DNA of 64,000 nt from Candidatus Endomicrobiellum incisitermitis. Its GTDB lineage: Bacteria; Elusimicrobiota; Endomicrobiia; Endomicrobiales; Endomicrobiaceae. A model generated the notes under the pieces. It had not been told where the DNA came from. It searched no databases and was given only the letters and a program-made list of their open reading frames with translations. Shown here piece by piece: positions 51,398 through 60,826 of the stretch (positions are counted from its first letter, which is position 1; each line of letters begins with the position of its first letter). The stretch spans positions 1 through 64,000 of the forward strand of contig JAISOG010000035.1 in the NCBI GenBank assembly GCA_031275795.1, read 5' to 3'. A program made the position numbers and the translations under genes.

Positions 51398-52378
51398 ATG
51401 AACGCACCGGATTTAGAAAAATTACGTAAACTTGTTTTAGATGAAAAAACTTACACTCCGTTCTATGGCTGTTTTACAGCAGGTCCTTTTGAACGTGGTT
51501 ATGGTCATACAATTGGAAATTCGCTAAGAAGGGTGCTTCTTTCTAGCTTAAATGGTGCAGCTATAACTTCTGTAAAAGTTACAGGTGCTTTGCACGAGTT
51601 TGCCGTTATTAAAGGTGTTAAAGAAGATGTTGCCCAAATAGTTTTAAATTTAAAAAAAGTTAGAGTTAAACTTAATAGTTCAGATGGGCCTGAAACACTC
51701 TATCTTAAAGCAACAAATCCAGGGAAAGTAACTGCAAAAGATATTGAAATGCATCTTAATGTTGAAATAATGAACCCAGAACAAGAAATTGCACATATAG
51801 ATAATGGTACAGTCCTTGAAATGGAAATGGAAGTAAATATGGGGAAAGGGTACGTACTTGCTGAAGAGTTAAAATCTTCTAAAGATTCTGTAGGCACAAT
51901 TCTTTTGGATTCTTTGTTTTCACCTGTAACGAAAGTCAATTATGAAGTCGAAAACACGCGTGTAGAACAAACTTTAAATTACGATAGGCTTGTTATAGAA
52001 ATTTGGACAGATGGGTCTATTTCCCCTAAAGATGCTTTAATAAAGTCTGCAAAAATATTTAGAAATAGTTTGGTAACGTTTACTGGTGACCCAGTAGAAG
52101 ATGAAGAGATTGTTGTAGACAATTCTTCTACTGAACAAAATGCAGACGAAGAAGACGTTTTTGGGCAAAATATAAGCACTATGAGACTTTCGAGAAGATC
52201 TTCAAACGGTTTACTAAATGCTGGTATAAGAACTATTGGCGGGCTTGTACAGTTGAGAGAAGACGAAATATTAAACCTTAGGAGGCTTGGACAACGTTCG
52301 TTTGAAGAGATAAAAGGCAAGGTTGAAGCGTTAAACTTAACATTTGGAATGAAAATTAAGAAGGGAGCAAAGAAATGA
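51398..52378 (+). CDS. rpoA: RNA polymerase alpha subunit
   Basis: 326 residues. The N-terminal assembly domain has GHTIGNSLRRVLLSSLNGAA; an acidic linker of about 20 residues (240-262) leads to the C-terminal DNA- and activator-binding domain with LSRRSSNGLLNAGIRTIGGL and RRLGQRSFEEIKGKVE. It shares 4 bp with rplQ. Confidence 0.97.
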   Translation: MNAPDLEKLRKLVLDEKTYTPFYGCFTAGPFERGYGHTIGNSLRRVLLSSLNGAAITSVKVTGALHEFAVIKGVKEDVAQIVLNLKKVRVKLNSSDGPETLYLKATNPGKVTAKDIEMHLNVEIMNPEQEIAHIDNGTVLEMEMEVNMGKGYVLAEELKSSKDSVGTILLDSLFSPVTKVNYEVENTRVEQTLNYDRLVIEIWTDGSISPKDALIKSAKIFRNSLVTFTGDPVEDEEIVVDNSSTEQNADEEDVFGQNISTMRLSRRSSNGLLNAGIRTIGGLVQLREDEILNLRRLGQRSFEEIKGKVEALNLTFGMKIKKGAKK

Positions 52379-52728
52379 TAAAAACTTATAATGGCAGTAA
52401 GCTTGGGGTAACAAGCTCACATAAAAAAGCGTTACTTCGCAATTTAACTGCTCAATTGTTTCTTCATGAAAAAATAACTACTACGCTTCCAAAAGCCAAA
52501 GAGCTTGTAAGTTACGCTGAAAAGCTTGTAACAAAAGCAAAAAAAGCAGATTTAAGTGCTATAAGAGCAATAAATAGTGAAATACATAGCAAAGATATTG
52601 CAAAAAAAGTTTTTGATGTTTTGGTTCCAAGGTACAAAGAAAGACATGGCGGATACACACAAATTTTAAAAGTTGGAACAAGGCGTGGTGATAGCGCAGA
52701 AATAGCTGTAGTCAGATTAGTTGTTTAA
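52375..52728 (+). CDS. rplQ: 50S ribosomal protein L17
   Basis: 117 residues: LGVTSSHKKALLRNLTAQLF, HEKITTTLPKAKEL and RYKERHGGYTQILKVGTRRG. It starts on the ATGA overlapping the rpoA stop, a sign of translational coupling. Last gene of the ribosomal superoperon. Confidence 0.97.
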   Translation: MIKTYNGSKLGVTSSHKKALLRNLTAQLFLHEKITTTLPKAKELVSYAEKLVTKAKKADLSAIRAINSEIHSKDIAKKVFDVLVPRYKERHGGYTQILKVGTRRGDSAEIAVVRLVV

Positions 52729-52893
52729 CAAATTTTTGTTATAGTCAAACTGATAAATTTATATTTATTTAAATATTAAAGAGCTTAGAGTGTTGATAAG
52801 ATAATAATCCTATAAAGTTTTATGTTGTGTTAGCTTAATTATGTGCATTCTAACTTTGTTATTTACTAATTTTAAATACGGAGAAAACTGTAA

Positions 52894-53922
52894 ATGTTTA
52901 ATTATATTTTTGGTTTATTTTCATACGATATGGGTATAGACCTTGGTACAGCTTCGGTTTTAGTATACATTAAAGGCAAAAATATTGTTTTAAGAGAACC
53001 TTCAGTAGTTGCTATGGATAAAGAGACAAAGCAAATTTTAGCTATTGGCATTGATGCAAAGAAAATGTTAGGCAAAACTCCTGCAAATATTATTGCTGTA
53101 AGGCCTCTTAAAAATGGTGTTATAGCAGACTTTGAAGCCACAGAAAAAATGATCAGATATTTTATAAAAAAAGTGCATAATAAAAGAGCGCTTCTTCATC
53201 CAAGAGTAGTTATAGGTGTACCTTCCGGGATAACAGAAGTTGAACGAAGAGCAGTGAGAGAATCTGCAGAACAAGCGGGTGCAAGAGAAGTATATCTTAT
53301 AGATGAACCTATGGCAGCAGCAATTGGGGCAGGAATTCCTATTGAAGATCCTGAGGGTAGTATGATAGTAGATATTGGTGGAGGCACAACAGAAGTTGCT
53401 GTTGTTTCTTTAGGTGGTATGGTAGTAGCAAAATCTTTAGAAGTTGCTGGTGACAAGATGGATGAAGCTATTGTTCAATATTTTAGACGTAAATATAATC
53501 TTGCAATTGGAGAAAATACTGCAGAATCAGTAAAAATGCAAATTGGTTCAGTTTTTCCTTTAGATCAAGAGTTGTCCATGGATGTAAAAGGTAGAGATTT
53601 GCTTACAGGCCTTCCTAAAACTGTAACAATGTGTTCAGAAGAAGTTAGAATAGCCTTAGAAGATCCTATAAGAAAAATAGTAGAAATAGTAAAATCTGCT
53701 TTAGAAGAAACTCTTCCGGAGCTTTCTGCAGACATTGTAGATAAAGGTATAATACTTAGTGGCGGAGGCTCTTTAGTAAAAGGATTCCCTGAATTGTTAT
53801 CTCAAGAGACACAACTTCCTGTAAATCGTGCAGACGACCCTGTTACTTGTGTAGTAAGAGGAACTGGTGCATATTTAGAAGAGCTTGACAATATAAAAAA
53901 ATCTAAGAAGAAAAATATATAA
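52894..53922 (+). CDS. mreB: Rod-shape actin MreB
   Basis: 342 residues. Actin-fold filament protein at the inner membrane that guides cell wall elongation. Phosphate 1 motif [20 protein letters not shown], phosphate 2 [16 protein letters not shown], adenosine motif [17 protein letters not shown]. The N-terminal MFNYIFGLF is an amphipathic membrane anchor. Presence of mreBCD and PBP2 predicts a rod-shaped cell with peptidoglycan. The 165 bp before it show only CGGAG at the start and no clear promoter. Confidence 0.96.
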   Translation: MFNYIFGLFSYDMGIDLGTASVLVYIKGKNIVLREPSVVAMDKETKQILAIGIDAKKMLGKTPANIIAVRPLKNGVIADFEATEKMIRYFIKKVHNKRALLHPRVVIGVPSGITEVERRAVRESAEQAGAREVYLIDEPMAAAIGAGIPIEDPEGSMIVDIGGGTTEVAVVSLGGMVVAKSLEVAGDKMDEAIVQYFRRKYNLAIGENTAESVKMQIGSVFPLDQELSMDVKGRDLLTGLPKTVTMCSEEVRIALEDPIRKIVEIVKSALEETLPELSADIVDKGIILSGGGSLVKGFPELLSQETQLPVNRADDPVTCVVRGTGAYLEELDNIKKSKKKNI

Positions 53923-53950
53923 AACAATTTTTTGGGTTTTTTAAGATGAA

Positions 53951-54790
53951 ATGAATTTATATCAAAAATCAAAATATGAAAATATTGTTTTTGTAATTTT
54001 ATTGCTGATATGTTTTTTGTTTATGTTTGGCAAGTTTTTTTCTACTCTAAAGTGTATAAAACATTTTGTTTATTATATGGCCTATCCCAGTCTAAGTGTA
54101 GCAAGCGACATTTTTAAATTTTCTGGCAACTTTGCTGATAATATTAAATCTTTAATCTATCTGCATCAAGAAAATATATCTTATAAACAAAAAAATCAAG
54201 AATTAACAGACCAACTTCGTAATTACAAGTCAATAACCCGTGAGTACGAGGACTTGGTAAAACTTATCAAGTTAGACAAAATTAACAACACAGAATCTAT
54301 CTACACTAAAATTACAGTTAGAGAACCTAGCTTGTGGTATCAGAGTTTTATAATAGACAAAGGCTTAGAAGACGGTCTTTATAATGGACTGCCCGCTGTT
54401 GTTTTTAGTAAAACAAAAAACAGTTTGTGTGCAATAGGCACTATAGTTGAAACTTACAAAAAATCATCCAAAGTTTCTCTAATAACCAACTCGGAATCTG
54501 TTTTGCCAGCAGAAATTAAAAACAAAGGTGTAAATTGTTTGGTCGAAGGCTTTAACTCGAATTTAGTTAAAGTAACTTATATACCACTAAGCGTAGATGT
54601 TAAACCCGGTGACGAGCTTGTAGTTAGCAACTTAAGTTCTTTCTTTAATGAAGGGATTCCTGTAGGTGTTATTAAAAATATTGAGCAAGACCCATATGTA
54701 GATTTTCAAACTGCCACTGCGGAAGTTTATTTTGATATGGGCTCTTCAAATATAGCGATTATTTTAGTACCTATGGAACAAAAAGAATGA
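53951..54790 (+). CDS. mreC: Rod-shape protein MreC
   Basis: 279 residues. One N-terminal membrane span (about 12-32), a coiled coil at about 75-115 (QENISYKQKNQELTDQLRNY), then a beta-rich periplasmic domain with VREPSLWYQSFIIDKGLEDG and GMPAVV-like GLPAVVF. It links MreB to PBP2. It shares 4 bp with mreD. Confidence 0.92.
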   Translation: MNLYQKSKYENIVFVILLLICFLFMFGKFFSTLKCIKHFVYYMAYPSLSVASDIFKFSGNFADNIKSLIYLHQENISYKQKNQELTDQLRNYKSITREYEDLVKLIKLDKINNTESIYTKITVREPSLWYQSFIIDKGLEDGLYNGLPAVVFSKTKNSLCAIGTIVETYKKSSKVSLITNSESVLPAEIKNKGVNCLVEGFNSNLVKVTYIPLSVDVKPGDELVVSNLSSFFNEGIPVGVIKNIEQDPYVDFQTATAEVYFDMGSSNIAIILVPMEQKE

Positions 54791-55275
54791 AAAAACCAGC
54801 ACTTTATTTTTTAATTTATATAGTTTTTTGTTTGCTGCAATTTTTCCTTAATCAATACTTAAACGTTTTTGGAATTTCACCAAACTTTATTTTAGTGTTA
54901 ATTGTTTGTATAGGTCTTATGAAAGGTTCTTTTGACGCACAAATTATAGGCTTTTTGTTTGGCTTTACTTGGGACGTTTTTTCTACAGACATTTTTACAA
55001 CAAGGGCAATGCTGTTTACAATGTTAGGCTATTTTTCTGGAAAATTAGACAAAAAGTTTGACGCTGACAATATTTTTTTTCAGTGTGCTATTGTGCTTGT
55101 TACAAGTTTAGTTTACAACCTAGGAATTTATTTAGTTAGCTGTATTATAATGCAAAACAACGTGTTGTGCAGTTCAAATATTAGTGTGCTTAAAAACATC
55201 TCAAAAATTTTAGCTACAGTGGCTATAACCCCTTTCGTTTTTTATGTTTTACGTCGTGTTTTAAAGGGAGTGTAG
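54787..55275 (+). CDS. mreD: Rod-shape protein MreD
   Basis: 162 residues with five or six hydrophobic spans. ISPNFILVLIVCIGLMKGSF and GFLFGFTWDVFSTDIF are family-like. Translationally coupled to mreC (ATGA overlap) and directly abutting mrdA: its TAG is followed at once by the next ATG. Confidence 0.9.
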   Translation: MKKPALYFLIYIVFCLLQFFLNQYLNVFGISPNFILVLIVCIGLMKGSFDAQIIGFLFGFTWDVFSTDIFTTRAMLFTMLGYFSGKLDKKFDADNIFFQCAIVLVTSLVYNLGIYLVSCIIMQNNVLCSSNISVLKNISKILATVAITPFVFYVLRRVLKGV

Positions 55276-57060
55276 ATGGTTTGGCAAAAAAAAGACAAAT
55301 TTGCCTACGAAGCTTTTCTTGTTAAACACAAGGCAATCCTTGTGTTTTTTATATTTTTATTTGCAAGTTTATCTTTTCGTCTTTTTTATTTGCAAGTTAT
55401 AAAGGGTCGCAGGTATAAAAATATTTCAGAACAACAAAGGATTCACAATACTAAAGAATGTGCTAAAAGAGGCATTATATATTCTTTAGACAACCAAGTG
55501 CTTGCAGAAAGCAAAAACTCATACGTTTTATTGTACTATCCTTATCTAGACCACCAAAAACCTTCAGACCAAATTTTGTCAGAGATAAGCGCAATTTTAA
55601 AAAAAGAAATTAAACCTTCCAGTAGCGTTTTTTCTAAGTATGGTAGAAAAGTTATAGTTCTTGCAGAAAATCTAACTCTTAACGACATATTTAAAATTCA
55701 AGAAAAAAAATTTAAACTAAAAGGAGTTTATATAACAAAAGAACCTAAACGTTTATACCATTTTTCTAAACAAACTAGCCACGTAGTAGGTTATGTTAGT
55801 CAGATACAATCAAATGAGATGGAATCTTTGTCTGAACTGGGTTACAAACTAGGAGACTATATTGGTAGAGGAGGTATAGAACAATTCTACGACGAGTATC
55901 TACAAGGTGAGGAAGGTGGTTGGCAAATAGAAGTCAACGCTAAAGGATACAAAGTAAGAACGTCAAACTATATCCCGTCTGAGTCTGGAAATAATGTATA
56001 CTCTACTATAGATTTAAAACTTCAACACTGTGCATACAATGCTTTAAAACATAGCGATACAGGTAGAGGGGCGGTAGTTGTTTTAGACGTAAAAACCGGG
56101 GCAGTAAAAGCTTTAGTGTCATGTCCTGGGTTTGACTCAAACAAAATCTTAAATAAAAAAATTAGCAAGTATTTAAAAGATAAAAAACTTCCACTCTTTA
56201 ACAGAGCACTGCAAGCTTTATACCCTCCAGGATCTACATTCAAGATTGTTACTTTTGCTGCAGCTATGGATTTGCTTGATATTAACCCTTACGAAACTAT
56301 AGAATGCAAAGGCAAATTTGAGCTAGGTGATAGAATCTACATCTGTTATCACAAAACTGCTCACGGTAGATTAAACTTAATTTCAGCTATGGCAGTTTCA
56401 TGTAATGTTTATTTTTATAACTTGAGTTTAAGATTTGGCATAAAGAATTTAGAACTATATACTAGAAAATTTCTGTTCGGACAAAAAACTCTAATAGACT
56501 TGCCAAACGAAAAGCAAGGTTTTATTCCAACACCAGAATGGAAAAAAACAAAATTTAAAATACCTTGGCTACAAGGAGACACATTAGTTTTTGCAATAGG
56601 ACAAGGTGCACTTTGTGTAACGCCTCTACAAATGGCCAACATTATGTCCGTCATTGCAAACAAAGGTGTTGTCCATAAACCTTATGTGGTTGATAAAATT
56701 TTAGACTTAAACGGCAACGAAGTTTATAAATATAAAGAAACACTAAACGAAAATAAAATAGAACTTTCCAACAAAACTTGGGAATTTTTGCACAAATCTC
56801 TTTTAGAAGTTGTTGAAAATGGTACAGCAAGAAGATGCAAAATACCTGGCATAAAAATATCAGGCAAAACAGGCACCACACAAATCCCACACCAAAAAGA
56901 TCATGCTTGGTTTATTTCGTATGCTCCTTCACAGGCTCCAGAAATTGCAATGGCAGTTATTGTTGAAAATGGCGGCGGCGGTGGTTTAAACGCTGTGCCA
57001 ATAGCAAAAAAAATATATGAAACTTATTTTGGAGTTAGCGCGCCTGCAGCTTTGGATTAA
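55276..57060 (+). CDS. mrdA: Penicillin-binding protein 2, elongasome transpeptidase
   Basis: 594 residues. Membrane anchor at about 17-38, dimerisation/pedestal domain with HVVGYVSQI, and transpeptidase domain with the three active-site motifs: STFK (PPGSTFKIV), SCN (AVSCNVYFYN) and KTG (SGKTGTTQ). IGQGALCVTPLQMA is also diagnostic. It cross-links peptidoglycan in the rod complex. rodA, its usual downstream partner, is missing; the repeat array begins about 30 bp after the stop. Confidence 0.95.
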   Translation: MVWQKKDKFAYEAFLVKHKAILVFFIFLFASLSFRLFYLQVIKGRRYKNISEQQRIHNTKECAKRGIIYSLDNQVLAESKNSYVLLYYPYLDHQKPSDQILSEISAILKKEIKPSSSVFSKYGRKVIVLAENLTLNDIFKIQEKKFKLKGVYITKEPKRLYHFSKQTSHVVGYVSQIQSNEMESLSELGYKLGDYIGRGGIEQFYDEYLQGEEGGWQIEVNAKGYKVRTSNYIPSESGNNVYSTIDLKLQHCAYNALKHSDTGRGAVVVLDVKTGAVKALVSCPGFDSNKILNKKISKYLKDKKLPLFNRALQALYPPGSTFKIVTFAAAMDLLDINPYETIECKGKFELGDRIYICYHKTAHGRLNLISAMAVSCNVYFYNLSLRFGIKNLELYTRKFLFGQKTLIDLPNEKQGFIPTPEWKKTKFKIPWLQGDTLVFAIGQGALCVTPLQMANIMSVIANKGVVHKPYVVDKILDLNGNEVYKYKETLNENKIELSNKTWEFLHKSLLEVVENGTARRCKIPGIKISGKTGTTQIPHQKDHAWFISYAPSQAPEIAMAVIVENGGGGGLNAVPIAKKIYETYFGVSAPAALD

Positions 57061-57089
57061 CAAAATGTAGAAAGAACATTCTCTCTAAA

Positions 57090-57275
57090 GATAGTTTAGT
57101 GTTTTATCGGAATTACCTTAAAGAGCGGCTTATGAGCAATAAACATTTAATGTTAAATTGTATGAAGCTAAATACAGTTATGTCTTTCTTGTCTTATTAT
57201 TTTGCGAGTTTGCTAATTTGATTAAATGTTTGTTGCGATTGCTCTGGTAACGTAGATAAGATTCTAAAGTAGACC
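57090..57275 (+). mobile_element. Inverted-repeat element, copy 1
   Basis: A degenerate left end (AGTTTAGTGTTTTATCGGA), then AAAGAGCGGCTTATGAGCAA; right arm TGCTAATTTGATTAAATG to AAGATTCTAAAGTAGACC. The left arm is the most diverged of the copies. Confidence 0.65.
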
Positions 57276-57364
57276 AACCAAAAAAGTAGTGAGGAGGATG
57301 GAAGTTTGACTGTCTGTGCGGCGTATGAGCGGTTGCTTAATACTTAGGGACAATATACTGTATA

Positions 57365-57559
57365 GGTCTAGTTTAGAATCTTAACGGAGTTACCTCAAAG
57401 AGCGGTTTATGAGCAATAAACATTTAATATTTCAAATTAGCAGTGTCTGAGCAAAATTCATTTATGTCTTTCTTGTCTTATTATTTTGCGAGTTTGCTAA
57501 TTTGATTAAATGTTTATTGCGATTGCTCTAGTAACGTAGATAAGATTCTAAACCAGACC
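57365..57559 (+). mobile_element. Inverted-repeat element, copy 2 (complete, 195 bp)
   Basis: Ends GGTCTAGTTTAGAATCTTA and TAAGATTCTAAACCAGACC, with one mismatch in 19 bp. Arms of about 65 bp around a core with ATTCATTTATGTCTTTC. It is the clearest copy for comparison with 14983-15179. Confidence 0.75.
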
Positions 57560-57654
57560 AACCAAACTACTGAGGAGGAAAGATTGAGTGTCTATACACT
57601 GTATGAGAGGTTGCTTAATGACTTAAGGACAATCGTTGCTAACTATTCTGTATA

Positions 57655-58012
57655 GGTCTAGTTTAGAATCTTAACGGAGTTACCTCAAAGAGCAGCTTAT
57701 GAGCAATAAACATTTAATATTGCAAAAGGAGTCTCTATAAAAACTCTAATGCCTATAATTGCTGTGAATTTTTTGACAATGCAAGGCAAAAAACACAGGG
57801 ATTATCGTGTCATAAACACAAGTTTTTTAACGCAGCAGTGTCAAAAAAGGCATAGTAAGGATATGCGCTAAGGTTTTTAGAGAGGCCCCATTCAGTGTTT
57901 GAAGCAAAATTCATTTATGTCTTTCTTGTCTTTTTATTTTGCGAGTTTGCTAATTTGATTAAATGTTTATTGCGATTGCTCTAGTAACGTAGATAAGGTT
58001 CTAAACTGGACC
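57655..58012 (+). mobile_element. Inverted-repeat element, copy 3, with internal insertion
   Basis: Normal arms enclose an extra stretch of about 170 bp (roughly 57725-57895) that replaces the end of the left arm. The insert contains AAAAACACAGGGATTATCG and has no counterpart in the other copies. I do not recognise it. Confidence 0.65.
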
Positions 58013-58098
58013 AACCACAAACTACTATATGTGTCAGTTTGAGGTGAAGAAAGCGGCGTATGAGAGCTTGCTTAATGATTTAGAGACTATGCTGGATA

Positions 58099-58174
58099 GG
58101 TCTGGGTTAGAACCTTATCGGAGTTACCTCAAAGAGCGGTCTATGAGCAACAAACATTTAATATTTCAAATTAG
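58099..58174 (+). repeat. Inverted-repeat element, copy 4 (left arm only)
   Basis: GGTCTGGGTTAGAACCTTAT, AGAGCGGTCTATGAGCAAC, AAACATTTAATATTTCAAAT: left arm only, ending 28 bp before the stop of the convergent Tad-like gene. The 14.9 kb cluster also carries a left-arm-only copy. Confidence 0.7.
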
Positions 58175-58201
58175 TATGTGTTTGAACTTTTACAGCAAAA
58201 A

Positions 58202-59320
58202 CTAATTGCCATTATCACTACAAACACAATTGTACGGAACTAAATGAGCAGACCAACCGCCACATTTTGCACTAAAGTAAGCATCTATTGGATTATCTTT
58301 ATTAGTTAGTAGTTTTATACTTTCTCTTTTACTTTCAGCATAATTTATAAACAAACCAGCTTCTGCCAAAGCTACAAAAGGAGCTGCTTGAGGAAAAGCT
58401 GCGGCTTGCACTAAAGCTTTTGACATTAAAGCAAATTGCATAGCAGATGAGGCTTCTACCAAAGCAGATGTCAATTTTGTAGATCCTGTAAAAGAACTCT
58501 CTTTTTTAGGAAACATTGCTCCTTTTACATTATATGGAGTTGCAGCAGAATAGACTGTAATTTCCGGCAAACATATATTTAAGAATTTTGCAAATAAAGG
58601 TTTTCTGCCTGCTCTTTTGTGTCTTAAAATAACTTTAACTTTTTGTTCGTGAAATTTGTCTCCTTGCACAAACCAAGAATATTTATTTTTTTTATATCTG
58701 CTTCTTAATAATAAGTGTAGATGAGTCGTAGGATCAACATAGTAACAGTAATTTTTTGTAGCATAATATTGTATACCTTTCAAATTGCGTTTTAACCCTA
58801 AACTCTTTTCAGGTTTTACAGGGATAAGAAAAACATTATATTTTTTATTTATCAGCATACTATAATGATATGCTAAATAACTTTTTATAGAAATATCTTG
58901 AACTTTTTGTAATATTTCAACTATTTGTTTAACCCTTTCAACACCATTGTTTCTCTTTGTATTAATCACATCATGCAAAACATCTGAATTTGGATTTTGG
59001 CAGCTAGGGTTCATAATAGCAGGCCACCCACCTACTTTTTCTGACGAGTAAGATGACAATTGTATTATTCTTGGATTTGTACTTAAAGATAAAACAGCAC
59101 CTATCATATAATTTGTTTTAGCTAAAAAGTTTAGGACTCTAGCTTTATAAGTGGCTAAAGATAAAGCCATACAATCTGCTTCGTTTTGCATTTCCATTCT
59201 ATTTCTTATAAGACATGCAATGTTTAGCATCATAGCCCAGCTAATAACCAGAACTATTGTAAAAATTAAAAAGTAATATAAAGTTTGTCCTTTATTATTT
59301 TCTAAAAATTTATTTCCCAA
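58202..59320 (-). CDS. Tad-like pilus assembly membrane protein (TadG/Tad domain)
   Basis: 372 residues. N-terminal KGQTLYYFLIFTIVLVISWA, then MLNIACLIRNRMEMQNEADC, which resembles the Tad domain at the N-terminus of TadG-like proteins (one membrane span, then a polar region with QN..D...L.). The long C-terminal part, with Cys near the end (CGGWSAHLVPYNCVC), is extracytoplasmic and unrecognised. I choose a TTG at 59320, after GGGAG, which overlaps the stop of the upstream gene by 11 bp; a longer frame to 59431 would run through that gene. Confidence 0.6.
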   Translation of the reverse strand: MGNKFLENNKGQTLYYFLIFTIVLVISWAMMLNIACLIRNRMEMQNEADCMALSLATYKARVLNFLAKTNYMIGAVLSLSTNPRIIQLSSYSSEKVGGWPAIMNPSCQNPNSDVLHDVINTKRNNGVERVKQIVEILQKVQDISIKSYLAYHYSMLINKKYNVFLIPVKPEKSLGLKRNLKGIQYYATKNYCYYVDPTTHLHLLLRSRYKKNKYSWFVQGDKFHEQKVKVILRHKRAGRKPLFAKFLNICLPEITVYSAATPYNVKGAMFPKKESSFTGSTKLTSALVEASSAMQFALMSKALVQAAAFPQAAPFVALAEAGLFINYAESKRESIKLLTNKDNPIDAYFSAKCGGWSAHLVPYNCVCSDNGN

Positions 59321-59912
59321 ACTTTTTTGCTCCCGGAAATGCTTTAAAATAATAACATTCATCTGGTGATGGAACCACTCTATTTCTTGCAGACTGGTAT
59401 CTTCTATTTTTAACACTACTACCTTTAGCAACTAAACTGCCAAACAAAACGCGTGTAAAATAATAAATTTTTATTGTTTCTTTAGACAACTCTTTGCCAG
59501 AATAATCCTTTGTTTTCTTTTTCCCTTTCCAAAGAGTTATAAAGTTTTTATTATTTGAAAAATCTTCACACAATGTTTGATCTTTTGTATCTTCTATACT
59601 AAAAGCAGAAAGATTTTCTTGGAAATCATTTCTATTTACAAAGACAAAATGAGAAGGGTTAAACTTACTATTTGAAAATATTGCCATAGGGTAAAAGAAC
59701 AATATATAAGACTTAGCTCTATCTTGTGCTTCTTTAAGTCTAAATTTACTTTTTGTCACAGATGCGGACCTAGCAGAAACAAATGCTGCTTCATTTGCAA
59801 TGATATCGTCAACAGTTATAATACATACTTGCAAAAAAGCAAACATTATAACCGTTGTAAAAACAATAACAAACAGTGCTTCTAGTAGAGATTGTCCTTT
59901 GTCAAATTTCAT
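59310..59912 (-). CDS. TadE-like pseudopilin protein
   Basis: 200 residues. It begins MKFDKGQSLLEALFVIVFTT: a GQS.LE prepilin-like N-terminus with one membrane span (about 10-32), then a polar domain with ANEAAFVSARSASV. This fits TadE-type minor pseudopilins. The remainder is not recognised. Both ends overlap neighbours by a few bases (59909-59912 and 59310-59320), so the four genes form one coupled operon. Confidence 0.65.
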   Translation of the reverse strand: MKFDKGQSLLEALFVIVFTTVIMFAFLQVCIITVDDIIANEAAFVSARSASVTKSKFRLKEAQDRAKSYILFFYPMAIFSNSKFNPSHFVFVNRNDFQENLSAFSIEDTKDQTLCEDFSNNKNFITLWKGKKKTKDYSGKELSKETIKIYYFTRVLFGSLVAKGSSVKNRRYQSARNRVVPSPDECYYFKAFPGAKKFGK

Positions 59913-60100
59913 TTAACATAGCTAACTTTGTATTTTGAAACTTTTAAAGCGCTTGCTGTTACTCCTGAAAACATGGAAACTTTTTTATATTTAGATTTCC
60001 AAAAATTTCTATATAAAGACAGTACTCCTGAAGTTACAATAAGAAGTACAGCAAAAACAAGAATAAATTCCAACAAAGTTTGTCCTCTAAATTTATTCAT
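59909..60100 (-). CDS. Small TadE/pilin-like membrane protein
   Basis: 63 residues: MNKFRGQTLLEFILVFAVLL, with the same G-Q-x-LLE signature and one membrane span (about 10-28), then a short basic tail. It may be a major or minor pseudopilin; it lacks the Ala-rich Flp pilin core. It overlaps the secretin gene by 8 bp and the next gene by 4 bp. Confidence 0.6.
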   Translation of the reverse strand: MNKFRGQTLLEFILVFAVLLIVTSGVLSLYRNFWKSKYKKVSMFSGVTASALKVSKYKVSYVK

Positions 60101-60797
60101 TTTTAATTAGGTTTGTAGTAACAAAAATTAAAACATTTGTTTGTCTATCAATGTAATTTACTGTGCTAAATAGTGCTCCTAACAACGGAATATCACATAG
60201 CAAAGGAATACCTTTTATACGCTTATCTTTTGAAGTTTCTAAAAGTCCTGCTAAAATTATTGTTTGTCCATTTTTTATTTGCAAATGAGAAGAAGCTTGT
60301 CTTGTTGCAATAATAGGGTAACCTGCAACGTTAACAGAATTATCTATCCTTGAAAGTTCTGTATCAATCACAATATCTATTTTATTATTGGGTAAAATTG
60401 TAGGGGTGATGTTCATCATAATCCCATACTTTTTCCACTTAACAGAGGATGTGCCAAGACCTGTTAAAACTATAGGAAATTCTCCGCCAACCATAAAATT
60501 AGCGCTAGTAGCAGATTTTGTAATAAGTTTAGGTTTTGATAAAACTTTTGCAGCTCCATTAGTTTCTAAAGCTTTAAGAGTAGTTGAAAAATTAGTTTTT
60601 CTAAGAAAAGCTCCCGACTCTACTATAGCTGGAATATTGCTTTCTTCAACAGAAATTGCGCTAGGCCATTCTATTCCTAACTCTTTTCTTTTATCTTCAT
60701 TTATTTCTGAGATTTCTACAGAAATTTCAACCATTTGTTCAGCTGAATATGCTACTGGGCCACAAAACAAACCCAAAAGCAAAATTAACTTATTCAT
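60093..60797 (-). CDS. Short secretin-domain protein (type II/Tad secretion family)
   Basis: 234 residues. Residues 1-18 are a signal peptide; the mature part starts at once with the secretin domain (MVEISVEISEINEDKRKELG) and contains VNVAGYPIIATRQASSHLQI, NGQTIILAGLLE and GIPLLCDIPLLGALFS, the classic secretin signature. Secretins of Tad systems (RcpA/CpaC) normally carry N-terminal domains of 150 or more residues before this; they are missing. It would form an outer-membrane channel, but docking to an inner-membrane partner is unclear. No TadA ATPase or prepilin peptidase is nearby. Confidence 0.8.
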   Translation of the reverse strand: MNKLILLLGLFCGPVAYSAEQMVEISVEISEINEDKRKELGIEWPSAISVEESNIPAIVESGAFLRKTNFSTTLKALETNGAAKVLSKPKLITKSATSANFMVGGEFPIVLTGLGTSSVKWKKYGIMMNITPTILPNNKIDIVIDTELSRIDNSVNVAGYPIIATRQASSHLQIKNGQTIILAGLLETSKDKRIKGIPLLCDIPLLGALFSTVNYIDRQTNVLIFVTTNLIKNE

Positions 60798-60826
60798 TTT
60801 GTCCTTTATATTTATAACAGTAAATT

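Larger units (their letters stand above)
57061..58201. repeat. Tandem array of inverted-repeat elements (unit about 290 bp)
   Basis: No gene in 1.14 kb. Three complete and one half element, separated by spacers of 86-95 bp that are themselves related (AACCA-AACTACTGAGGAGG and GCGTATGAG-GGTTGCTTAAT in each). Elements 2 and 3 start exactly 290 bp apart. The array lies between the mrdA stop and the converging Tad-like genes, so it sits at a boundary between gene sets of opposite strand. Confidence 0.8.

Noticed and set aside
57090-58174. Integron attC sites
   Set aside because: The arms are far longer than attC simple sites, no integrase is present, and spacers carry no cassettes.
57061-58201. 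CRISPR array
   Set aside because: Repeats are about 195 bp with long inverted arms and spacers resemble one another; no short direct repeats and no cas genes.
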